DNA of 8,129 bases from an uncultured Ktedonobacteraceae bacterium (GTDB taxonomy: Bacteria; Chloroflexota; Ktedonobacteria; Ktedonobacterales; Ktedonobacteraceae), in the NCBI GenBank assembly GCA_955652655.1, contig CATPCK010000898.1, forward strand, positions 1 to 8,129. Direction: 5' to 3'. Shown here piece by piece: positions 1 to 6,149 of this stretch. The first letter of the stretch is position 1. Each line of letters starts with the position of its first letter. Position numbers and translations under genes: made by a program. Below the pieces are notes generated by a model. That model searched no databases. It saw only the letters and a program-made list of their open reading frames with translations, and had not been told where the DNA came from.

Positions 1-1212
1 CAGTTGTCCCATCTCACAGACCATTTCCTGGTAAACGGTGCTCACCTGGTCGGCGACACTCTTCCAGCTAAAGTGCTGAACTGACGGCCGTGCTGCAAGG
101 CGCATTTGCTCAAGTAAATCCCTATCGCGTAAAAGCGTATCCAATCTCTCTGCGAAAAAGCCTGGACAACGCGGCACCAGGTACCCTGTTTTTCCGTTCT
201 TGATAATGGTCGTTAATCCCCCGGCGCGCGTCCCCACCACCGGTGTACCGCAGGCAAGCGACTCAACTGCCACCAGACCAAAGCTTTCATGATAGGATGG
301 TATGACAGTCGCGTCCGTGGCGCTATAAATCATCGGCAGTTCTTCTTGCGGGCGTGCTCCCCAAAATTGGACCCGGTCGCTGATGCCAAGCTCTCGCGCG
401 AGCTTTTGAAGGTCTTCTACCTCTTGATCGTCATCGAGCTTTCCACCCACAATCACGACCTGTGCCTTCTCCTCCATCATCGCCGTTGCCCGCAGGTAGA
501 GATCCGGCCCCTTGAATGGATCGAGCCTGCCCACAAAGAGGAGTACCGGTTGATGGAGAGGGAGACCAAGTTTTTTTCGCGCTTCTTGCTTGTCGTGTGT
601 GACAAAAAGCTTAAGATCTACTCCACACGGGATAACCTGTACCTGGTTTGTTGTGGCCCCGCAACAGCGAATCAACTGTGTGCGTTCATCGGCAGTAGCG
701 GCAATGATGCGGTCAGCGTGTTTAATCAACTGCTGCTCCATCTCCAGACGCAAAATGGGTTCTTTCTCGTGAGGGTTTGCCAGTTGCTTCAGGCGAGCAA
801 GCGTGTGGAACATTGTTACATGAGGAATATCCCAGCGTCGTGCAAGGTGAGAAGCAGCTACTCCAGAGAGCCAGTAATGGCTGTGTAGCACGTCGTACTC
901 TCTAGCTTCGTAGCGCCTGAAAGCTTCAATATTGTGGATAAATTCTGGCAGGTGCTGGTATAGATCATTCTTGTGCAGCTGGGAAAGCGCTCCAGCCTTG
1001 ATGTGGATAACCCGCACATTCTGGCTTAGCTGAACGATGCGGGGGGTATCTTCGTTTGTCCAACGGGTAAAGATATCAACGTTTGTCTGGTGATGACCTA
1101 GCTCAGTTGCCAGTTCGCGCATGTACACATTCATGCCACCGGCATTCTTTGTCCGTCCAGGGCTGTCAAGCGGGGACGTGTGGACACTGAGCATAGCTAC
1201 AGATAGATTCAT
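1..1212 (-). CDS. GT4-family glycosyltransferase, MshA/sucrose-phosphate-synthase-like (3' end outside window)
   Basis: The minus frame is open from ATG at 1212 to the left edge, giving 404 residues without a stop, so the last few dozen residues are missing (MshA-type enzymes are usually about 420-480 aa). It is a two-Rossmann GT-B retaining glycosyltransferase, expected to move a sugar from a nucleotide-sugar in the cytoplasm. Visible landmarks are the N-terminal HTSPLDSPG and GGMNVYMRELA (residues 11-35), HSHYWLSG (110-117), FHTLARLK (135-142), FVGRLDPFKGPD (226-237) and the ExxxxxxxE nucleotide-sugar motif E309-E317 followed by CGTPVVGTRAGG. K81, Y113, T133 and R155 fall roughly where MshA holds the phosphate of its inositol-phosphate acceptor; this is from memory and unaligned. 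AGGAG at 1223-1227 lies 10 nt before the ATG. It is the last visible gene of a minus-strand cluster. The family is secure. The substrate is not: mycothiol-type, sucrose-phosphate-type and glycolipid acceptors are all possible. Confidence 0.9.
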   Translation of the reverse strand, partial: MNLSVAMLSVHTSPLDSPGRTKNAGGMNVYMRELATELGHHQTNVDIFTRWTNEDTPRIVQLSQNVRVIHIKAGALSQLHKNDLYQHLPEFIHNIEAFRRYEAREYDVLHSHYWLSGVAASHLARRWDIPHVTMFHTLARLKQLANPHEKEPILRLEMEQQLIKHADRIIAATADERTQLIRCCGATTNQVQVIPCGVDLKLFVTHDKQEARKKLGLPLHQPVLLFVGRLDPFKGPDLYLRATAMMEEKAQVVIVGGKLDDDQEVEDLQKLARELGISDRVQFWGARPQEELPMIYSATDATVIPSYHESFGLVAVESLACGTPVVGTRAGGLTTIIKNGKTGYLVPRCPGFFAERLDTLLRDRDLLEQMRLAARPSVQHFSWKSVADQVSTVYQEMVCEMGQL

Positions 1213-1233
1213 AGCGAGTATGCTCCTCTTCTT

Positions 1234-1305
1234 CTATTGTGTGAAAGTTTCATTGCAGATGCGTGGCCAACGCCCTTCGCTTGCTTCTTGCTTACGTATG
1301 AGCAT
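1234..1305 (-). CDS. Small ORF (23 aa) between the ATPase and glycosyltransferase genes
   Basis: ATG at 1305 opens a 23-codon frame ending in TAG at 1234. It is preceded by AAAGGAG with a 7-nt spacer (AGGAG at 1313-1317), as good a ribosome binding site as any in the window. The peptide starts MLIRKQEASEGRW and ends CNETFTQ. It is basic at the front, has no hydrophobic segment and is not a family I recognise. Its stop lies about 20 nt before the glycosyltransferase ATG and just before that gene's AGGAG, so it could act as a leader peptide that couples or tunes translation of the next gene. It could also be a chance ORF, or a decayed gene start that kept its binding site. Confidence 0.4.
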   Translation of the reverse strand: MLIRKQEASEGRWPRICNETFTQ

Positions 1306-1364
1306 TTGAAAACTCCTTTCTTTGCCTTCTTAACAGTTGAAACACTTAGGTCGGTTGATCTATT

Positions 1365-2213
1365 TCAGGGCAGGCTTTTCTTTTCACATTGCCGTACTTC
1401 GTCGATGGCGTCGTACATCTGGCCGTTATCGACCCCATATCCCTTTGATGCCTTTCTCAGAGCTTCAATGCGCCGCCTGAGCTTGGAGGCGAATTCAGCA
1501 GGCGGTATACCGGTCCATTGTGCCAGGTCGTCTAGAATGGCTTGATCCGCGTGCTCGAACGTATCGTCAAATTCATTCCAGAGGGAAAGTGGGATGGGCA
1601 CGATATCGTCAGGATGCTGTGGATCAGCATCAGGCTGAAAAAAATGCGTGGTGAACCAGCGGCGGCGTAAGGGATACACACGGCCCACCAGGCCAATATT
1701 GACAACCAGTCCGAGTCGGCGCACATCCTCTGCTCTGAGGTGCAGGTCGTGGTGGTACATAGAGATGACATCAGCGATAGTATCGGCATGAATGCTAGTG
1801 GCGATGTGATACCCCTGGGCTGGTAGTGTCAGGTAGCGGCGTGCAATGCGACCCCACATGTAGATCGGCAGGTGATCGCTCACCTCATTACAGAGTGCAT
1901 ACGTAGTGACGGGATCGATACTGGGTATGCGGGTGAACGCAAAATTTTCGTACATACCAGACATGTAGGCCAGCGCTGTCCCTTCCGGCAGGAACTGGAG
2001 CAAGGCATTGAGCGTTGTGGTTTTGCCGATGCCAGGTTGAGGGTCGGTTGGCCCTGCCACGGTGAGTGAGACTCCATGCTCGAGCAGCAGCCAGATGAGT
2101 GCGACAGTTTCGACGTCCACGCTTTCCATGGCTATGATTTGTGCCATGGAGAGTTGCCGCCTGGAATCATAGTGCCAGTAAAAGCGTTCCATGGGGTCTC
2201 GTGGATCAAACAT
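1365..2213 (-). CDS. Type II/IV secretion-type ATPase (VirB11/CpaF/PilT-like), solitary
   Basis: The protein has 282 residues from the ATG at 2213, chosen because AAGGGAG (2221-2227) lies 7 nt upstream. The frame also contains an ATG at 2237, but that has no binding site. It resembles the C-terminal ATPase domain of secretion and pilus motor ATPases: AGPT...GIGKTTTLNAL near residues 53-72 (Walker A, K64), and SIHADT near 141-146 in the place of the family's His box. The usual family order GPTGSGKTT is altered by four extra residues (DPQP) between GPT and GIGKTT. The N-terminal domain normal for this family is reduced to about 45 residues, and the roughly 85-residue C-terminus is unfamiliar. 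No pilin, platform or secretion partner is visible. The start lies 44 nt after the phosphatase stop, on the same strand. The ATPase fold call is good; the biological role is unknown. Confidence 0.75.
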   Translation of the reverse strand: MFDPRDPMERFYWHYDSRRQLSMAQIIAMESVDVETVALIWLLLEHGVSLTVAGPTDPQPGIGKTTTLNALLQFLPEGTALAYMSGMYENFAFTRIPSIDPVTTYALCNEVSDHLPIYMWGRIARRYLTLPAQGYHIATSIHADTIADVISMYHHDLHLRAEDVRRLGLVVNIGLVGRVYPLRRRWFTTHFFQPDADPQHPDDIVPIPLSLWNEFDDTFEHADQAILDDLAQWTGIPPAEFASKLRRRIEALRKASKGYGVDNGQMYDAIDEVRQCEKKSLP

Positions 2214-2256
2214 ATTAGAACTCCCTTCGACATACATTCTGGAGAATCGCTATCGT

Positions 2257-2970
2257 CTACGTTTTTTGTTCGCTGTTTTCCACTACGGGACTATCTTCCT
2301 TTATGGGGCTATCTTCTTTATCTTGCTGTCCCTCGAGTATGGCTGGCTTTAACCACCCTGGATGTGGACTCCAGCCAACGGCGATCACACGCGCATGTTG
2401 GACATGTTCACTATCAATTTCAACAAGACTGACTGAGGCGTTATCGATAAAAAGGCTACCAGCCTTGCCAGCATCCAGTCCCGTGTAATGCGCTATCAGC
2501 AATTTAACAACATCGGCATGGGTGACAAAGGCAGGATAGGCTCCAATGGAATCCATTGTTCGCCAGCGTTCAACTGCCGCCAGCGCTCGTTGCTGGACCT
2601 GGGGAAATGTCTCGATACCTTCAGGCGCTACTGTTGGATCTTTGACGTAGGCTTTCCAGTCAGGATCAGATTTAGCCAGTTCATCAAACTTTTGACCTGC
2701 CCAGCGACCAACGTTAGTGTCCATTAAATCTGGTTCAAGCTGAATGGTCAACCCTCTTCCAGCAGCGATTATCTCCGAGGTATCGCGTGCCCGTTCCAAT
2801 GGACTGCTAATGACGGCACTGATAGGTATAAGAGCTAAGGCATCCGCCAGGCGGGCTGCTTGTTCTCTTCCCGCATCGTTCAAGGCAATACCCGGCAACT
2901 GGCCTGGTAGTAAATGTTCCACATTCCATGTCGTTTGCCCATGCCGAATAAAAAGCAGGGTTTGCTTCAT
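2257..2970 (-). CDS. Histidine-phosphatase superfamily protein (phosphoglycerate-mutase-like, MSMEG_4193-like)
   Basis: The call is 237 residues from ATG at 2970, where the family fold begins (MKQTLLFIRHGQTTWN). Catalytic features of the branch are R9-H10-G11 (phosphohistidine H10), SSPLERARDT near 55-64 with R60, and THADVVK with H151. The acid that is usually Glu in the L-x-E-x-x-x-G segment appears as Asp (D84). The overall pattern resembles the MSMEG_4193 family of actinobacterial phosphomutase-like proteins. It probably hydrolyses a small phosphorylated metabolite in the cytoplasm. The C-terminal tail is acidic and contains a tandem repeat (KEDSPI-KEDSPV). No strong ribosome binding site precedes this ATG. 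The same frame is open upstream to ATG 3195, adding 75 residues rich in Trp, Tyr and Arg that include a possible membrane segment, so the true start is uncertain. It is the first gene of the minus-strand cluster. Confidence 0.87.
   Translation of the reverse strand: MKQTLLFIRHGQTTWNVEHLLPGQLPGIALNDAGREQAARLADALALIPISAVISSPLERARDTSEIIAAGRGLTIQLEPDLMDTNVGRWAGQKFDELAKSDPDWKAYVKDPTVAPEGIETFPQVQQRALAAVERWRTMDSIGAYPAFVTHADVVKLLIAHYTGLDAGKAGSLFIDNASVSLVEIDSEHVQHARVIAVGWSPHPGWLKPAILEGQQDKEDSPIKEDSPVVENSEQKT
2284..2319 (-). repeat. Tandem 18-bp duplication within the phosphatase tail
   Basis: Two adjacent 18-bp units (2302-2319 and 2284-2301) match at 15 of 18 bases and encode KEDSPI then KEDSPV. The three differences lie at codon third positions or are conservative, so the acidic hexapeptide is kept. 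Confidence 0.8.
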
Positions 2971-3227
2971 ACTACTTCGTGTACTTTCCCTTATGTGCAA
3001 TTGCTGGAGCCAGAGTTCTATTCGCCAGCGCCAGAAGCGCCAGCCCACATGCAGATATATCCACAATATATACATCCAGCTATATCCAGCACTGAAGAGT
3101 TTTTTCAGGCAGCTTCTCATGAATATCAACAGAGTCTCGTATCTTTCTTTGACCCGACCCGCGTTGCACATGAGCCTTTCTTTTTCAGGGTACATTAGAG
3201 AGCAGCAGGCTAACCAATGTGCTTTTT

Positions 3228-3236
3228 ATTGTATCA
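3228..3236 (-). promoter_or_regulatory. Candidate extended -10 promoter for the minus-strand cluster
   Basis: On the minus strand the string TGATACAAT reads as an extended -10 element (TG-n-TACAAT). A poor -35 candidate, TTGCAC, lies 18 bp upstream. Transcription would start near 3221, about 25 nt before the in-frame ATG at 3195 and about 250 nt before the preferred phosphatase ATG at 2970. Sequence match only. Confidence 0.35.
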
Positions 3237-3412
3237 GGGGAGGCGTTAGCGGTGCAAATATCCTCGTCCAGCCACGTCTATCCTGTTCTGATAAAACGTC
3301 CCGAATTTTTGCTGTGAAGGGGCTCTAAGGGAAAGGCATCGTCAAACCCGTAGGGGCGGGGCTTTCACGGGGAGGTTTTTTTATCATGGCGCTTCGGAAG
3401 CGACATCGTACC

Positions 3413-3549
3413 CGTAGGGGCGGGGGTGGCGGATGCGTGGAGTGGGGACGCTTGCGTCGCCCTCGTCCTGTTCGCGTGATTGCCTTCCCCCTCCTGCCAG
3501 GGCGACGCAAGCGTCCCCACCCCACATCCACACCACTCCCGCCCCTACG
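3413..3549. repeat. 51-bp imperfect inverted repeat with a perfect 22-bp inner stem
   Basis: The arms 3413-3463 and 3499-3549 match at 43 of 51 positions. The inner 22 bp (3442-3463 against 3499-3520) are a perfect inverted repeat, around a 35-base loop. As RNA or single-stranded DNA this would form a very stable hairpin. It is the core of the larger repeat cluster. Confidence 0.9.
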
Positions 3550-3587
3550 AATTTGACGATCTGCCTCCAAAAAACCTACCCGTGTAA

Positions 3588-3628
3588 GTGGTCGCCCGCG
3601 CCGGGGATGAGTCAGTGCGGGCGACCAC
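3588..3628. repeat. 12-bp perfect inverted repeat (hairpin)
   Basis: GTGGTCGCCCGC at 3588-3599 is the exact reverse complement of 3617-3628, with a 17-base loop. It lies directly outside the 51-bp repeat. It could stop transcripts or block exonucleases at the end of the minus-strand gene, but no T-run follows it. Confidence 0.75.
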
Positions 3629-3646
3629 AAGATCCCCCCTACGAAA

Positions 3647-3667
3647 CAAGGTGCTTCTCAAGCCTTG
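3647..3667 (-). terminator. Weak hairpin after the truncated dihydrouridine synthase gene
   Basis: Read on the minus strand, CAAG-GCTT-GAG-AAGC-(AC)-CTTG forms an eight-pair stem with a two-base bulge, followed by only three T residues. It sits about 26 nt past the stop codon at 3693. The position fits a terminator; the short T-run makes it doubtful. Confidence 0.3.
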
Positions 3668-3692
3668 CGGGATGACTCATGGGTACAGGACT

Positions 3693-4697
3693 TTAACGAG
3701 CACAGCTTACATCGAGTTGAAAATCTTGAGTCTCTTCCTGGGGAGCAGCCAGCCCATCTTCGTCGTTTTCTTCACCTCTATCTAAGGCCGCCGTGATAAT
3801 GCGCTCGACGTCTGCCAGGCTGTTTATACGCACTAGCTCGTTGCGCACTCGTTTTGCTCCACGAAAATGACCCAGGTACCAGCCCATATGTTTGCGTAAC
3901 TCGACAAAGTGATCCTCGCCTTTGAGTTTGGCATGAACGCGCGCGTGTTCGAGTGCCATCAGCAGGCGTTCTTCTCGACTGGGCGCGGCCTCTGGTAAAT
4001 CCTCGACTGTTGGATTGCTGCCCTCGTTGAGCTGTTTTTTCAACTGTTCGCGGTTGTGGAAGAGCCAGGGGTTGCCAAAGCTGGCTCGGCCAATTAAGAC
4101 ACCATGGACGCCGCTTGTACGGATGCGCTGCGCTGCCTGGTAGAGGTTGTGGATATCTCCATTGCCCAGAATCAGGGTATCTGTCTTGCGCACAATCTCG
4201 GCCGCGGCTGCAATAGCTTCCCAGTTGGCATCCCCCTTGTAATGCTGCGCCAGGGTGCGACCATGAATGGAGATAACGTGTGGTTCCAATTCCAGCAACT
4301 CTTGCACCCAGTCAGTGATCACGATTGAATCGTAACCAAGGCGTGTCTTGACTGATACCGGGAGGAGGCGGCGTTCAATATGCGCATGATCACCCCAGTC
4401 ACACACGCGCTCTTTGTTCATCTGACGAATGCGCCTGATACGCTCCGGGTCCATTTCCAGGTATTCCAGCGTCTGACCGTTAGCCCAGTCTCGTACGCCC
4501 TGTTGTGCGGCGCGAATAATGGCTTTCGCGGTTTCGGGTACACGGATCAGTCCTGCCCCGCCGCCACGGTTAGCGATTGTCTTGGCCGGGCATCCCATAT
4601 TCAATGACGTTCCACAATATAAATCATCTGCTGAAGCGGTCTGGGAAGCCAATTCAGAAGGCATGAAGGACGAACGTTCAAAGTCCGTCTGAACCAT
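3693..4697 (-). pseudogene. tRNA-dihydrouridine synthase, N-terminally truncated remnant
   Basis: Intact Dus enzymes reduce specific uridines in tRNA with FMN and NADPH. Here homology starts abruptly at LNMGCPAKTIANRGGGAGLIR, the segment with the catalytic Cys. It continues through PVSVKTRLGY, ISIHGRTLAQHYKG, LILGNGDI and GVLIGRASFGNPWLF to the helical C-terminus (FVELRKHMGWYLGHFRGAKRVRNELVRIN). The roughly 95 residues expected before this, including the FMN-binding APMxxVTD strand, are absent from this frame. I read all three minus frames for about 330 bases upstream and did not find them. The sequence before LNMGCP is unlike any Dus I know. The open frame extends to a TTG at 4787; I used the ATG at 4697, but no start has a binding site. 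An insert of about 40 residues lies between the Cys segment and PVSVKTR. A G+C count of 38 of 60 (4201-4260) contrasts with the divergent neighbour. Without half the flavin site it is probably non-functional. Confidence 0.8.
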
Positions 4698-5054
4698 TGC
4701 CGAAAAAGGCAGAACAGCAGAACCTATTCTCGCTGTTTTGGGTAAGTTGGCTGCCTGTTTCCCATGATCGTTGTTTTTCTCTTTCAAGTAGCATGAATGG
4801 CGTTTTGCACACTGTTTCTTCGTGTCTTTTGGTCGATATTGACTACACAGACAGTAGAATTGCGCTGTTTTTTGTGTGGTCTATCGTAGTGCGTACTTGC
4901 TCCTGCCGCTTCTGAAGCCAGTTCAGAACATTAAGAATATGGTACAACAGAAGCGGTAGGACATTTTCTACTTAATGTCAAGCGCCATGGTTCGTGTCTG
5001 CCTCTCCTTGTTGCACCAGTACTACAGACAATTCCTTGATTACCCTTCCCTCTC
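4698..5054. other. Gene-free interval between the two dihydrouridine synthase genes
   Basis: No frame on either strand here reads as a recognisable protein. The interval holds a 14-bp inverted repeat and part of an imperfect direct repeat, both listed separately, and ends at the promoter of the plus-strand gene. It is the place where the 5' part of the truncated gene should be, so it is the likely scar of a deletion or replacement. Confidence 0.5.
4901..4961. repeat. 14-bp inverted repeat
   Basis: TCCTGCCGCTTCTG (4901-4914) and CAGAAGCGGTAGGA (4948-4961) are inverted copies with one mismatch, which becomes a G-U pair in RNA. The intervening sequence is 33 bases. There is no T-run. It could be an operator, a small-element end, or part of an untranslated leader. 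Confidence 0.55.
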
Positions 5055-5090
5055 TTGCCATGCATGAAGTCAGCGTGTACAATCTTCAGC
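5055..5090 (+). promoter_or_regulatory. Near-consensus sigma70-type promoter of the intact dihydrouridine synthase gene
   Basis: TTGCCA (5055-5060, five of six to TTGACA) and TACAAT (5078-5083, five of six to TATAAT) are separated by exactly 17 bp. The predicted start of transcription, about seven bases after the -10 box, falls at or next to the ATG at 5091. No Shine-Dalgarno lies before that ATG, which agrees with a leaderless mRNA. Confidence 0.6.
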
Positions 5091-6059
5091 ATGAAAAATT
5101 TCTGGAACGAGTTACACAAACCTATTTTTATCCTGGCACCGATGGATGATGTGACAGATACCGTACTCAGGCAAGTTATTGCCCGATGTGGTAAACCTGC
5201 TGTTTTTTTTACGGAATTTACCAATGTTGAAGGGATGTTTTCAAAAGGAGAACGGCATGTTATCCAACGGCTTCGATATACTGAAGCAGAACGGCCTTTA
5301 GTCGCCCAAATATGGGGAACCCGTCCTGAAAACTTCTTCAAAGCAGCAAAAAAATTGATTGATATGGGTTTTGATGGCATTGACCTGAATATGGGCTGTC
5401 CCGCATCTGGTGTCATGCAAAAAGGTGCCTGTTCTGGACTCATTAACAACAGGCCGCTTGCCAAAGAGACTATCGACGCAACAAAAGAAGGAGCCGCAGG
5501 CCTCATTCCCGTCAGCGTCAAAACACGACTTGGTTTTCGGACAATTGACTTTGATTGGATCAACTTTGTCCTTGAACAGAAGCTGGCTGCACTGACCGTT
5601 CATGCACGTACCGTTTCTGAAATGTCCAAAGTCCCGGCACATTGGGACAAGCTGAAAACCGTCACCGACATGAGAAATACGATGAAAAGCACGACGCTGA
5701 TTATAGGAAACGGGGATGTGAAATCACTGAGCGATGCGAAACAAAAAGTTGCAGAAGCCGGAGCAGACGGAGCCATGATAGGAAGAGGCATTTTTGATAA
5801 TCCATACCTCTTTTCAGAAACTATAATGTTAAGTGATAAACCACCGGAAGAGAAACTGCATCTTTTGCTTGAGCATCTGCGGCTTTGGCAGGACACCTGG
5901 GGAAATACAAAGCATTTTCCGGCACTGCGTAAATTTTTTAAAGTGTACGCAAATGGTTTTCCAGGAGCACAGGAATTACGCATGCAACTGATGGAAACGC
6001 AAAATCCTGAAGAAACAGAACATATTGTTGCATCATTTTTACAATCTATCTCTTCTTGA
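5091..6059 (+). CDS. tRNA-dihydrouridine synthase (complete, foreign-looking)
   Basis: The protein has 322 residues from ATG 5091. The frame could begin at TTG 5055, but that codon is the -35 box of the best promoter, so the shorter start is preferred. The full Dus barrel is present: FILAPMDDVTD (FMN, residues 13-23), FFTEFTNVEGM, VAQIWGTRPENF, GIDLNMGCP with catalytic C103, PVSVKTRLGF with K144, LTVHARTVSE with H171, and IIGNGDV and AMIGRGIFDNPYLF (FMN phosphate). The C-terminal helical part (ALRKFFKVYANGFPGAQELR) follows. It should reduce uridine to dihydrouridine in tRNA. The wording APMDDVTDTVLRQVI..GKPAVFFTEFTNVEGM recalls Dus proteins of Saccharibacteria and other CPR bacteria rather than the neighbouring remnant; this is recall, not a search. 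G+C counts of 23/60 (5341-5400) and 27/60 (5701-5760) are low beside the neighbour. Which tRNA position it modifies cannot be told. Confidence 0.93.
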   Translation: MKNFWNELHKPIFILAPMDDVTDTVLRQVIARCGKPAVFFTEFTNVEGMFSKGERHVIQRLRYTEAERPLVAQIWGTRPENFFKAAKKLIDMGFDGIDLNMGCPASGVMQKGACSGLINNRPLAKETIDATKEGAAGLIPVSVKTRLGFRTIDFDWINFVLEQKLAALTVHARTVSEMSKVPAHWDKLKTVTDMRNTMKSTTLIIGNGDVKSLSDAKQKVAEAGADGAMIGRGIFDNPYLFSETIMLSDKPPEEKLHLLLEHLRLWQDTWGNTKHFPALRKFFKVYANGFPGAQELRMQLMETQNPEETEHIVASFLQSISS

Positions 6060-6082
6060 TCTGCTAGCCGTCAGCCAATCTG

Positions 6083-6086
6083 ACCT
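6083..6086. repeat. Target-site duplication, left copy (ACCT)
   Basis: ACCT immediately before the left terminal repeat is repeated at 7322-7325 immediately after the right one. Four base pairs is in the usual 3-5 bp range for IS3-family insertions. Confidence 0.8.
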
Positions 6087-6104
6087 TGACCCACTTTTGT
6101 GGAA
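6087..6104 (+). repeat. Left terminal inverted repeat of the IS3-family element
   Basis: TGACCCACTTTTGTGGAA, an exact inverted copy of 7304-7321. The match extends one further T outward at 6086 against A at 7322, but that base belongs to the target duplication. Confidence 0.9.
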
Positions 6105-6149
6105 GAGGAAAAACTTAGGATAGACTGTTTCACAAGGAGGACAAGGATC

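Larger units (their letters stand above)
3335..3643. repeat. Nested inverted-repeat cluster (CGTAGGGG / GGGGCGGG type)
   Basis: This gene-free stretch between the phosphatase and the dihydrouridine synthase remnant carries four copies of CGTAGGGG: two on the plus strand (3349-3356, 3413-3420) and two on the minus strand (3542-3549, 3636-3643). The copies at 3349 and 3542 share the longer core ATCGTCAAAYYCGTAGGGGCGGG. CACGGGGAGGTTTTTTT at 3366 is mirrored by CACGGGTAGGTTTTTT read on the minus strand from 3584. The pattern resembles REP or MITE-like palindromic repeats scattered in Chloroflexota genomes. No open frame here looks like a protein. The remaining gene-free sequence from 3237 to 3335 shows nothing I can name. 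Confidence 0.75.

Noticed and set aside
289..888. Plus-strand open frame of 199 codons
   Set aside because: It lies antisense to the GT4 glycosyltransferase, whose minus-strand motifs are unmistakable, and its own translation shows no recognisable domain.
2744..3328. Plus-strand open frame of 194 codons
   Set aside because: It overlaps the phosphatase antisense and its translation resembles no family. Most of it is explained by the minus-strand gene.
3413..3549. CRISPR-like array
   Set aside because: The repeats are inverted rather than direct, are unevenly spaced and have no spacer-repeat periodicity.
3325..3675. Open frames rich in Pro, Arg and Gly on both strands in the repeat cluster
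   Set aside because: They are by-products of the G+C-rich palindromes. Start sites and protein-like composition are lacking.
5298..5642. Minus-strand open frames inside the intact dihydrouridine synthase (also 4931-5563 and 5600-5983)
   Set aside because: These are antisense shadows of a complete enzyme with all expected motifs.
6070..6084. Terminator after the intact dihydrouridine synthase
   Set aside because: GTCAG-CCAAT-CTGAC is only a five-pair stem without a T-run, too weak to call.
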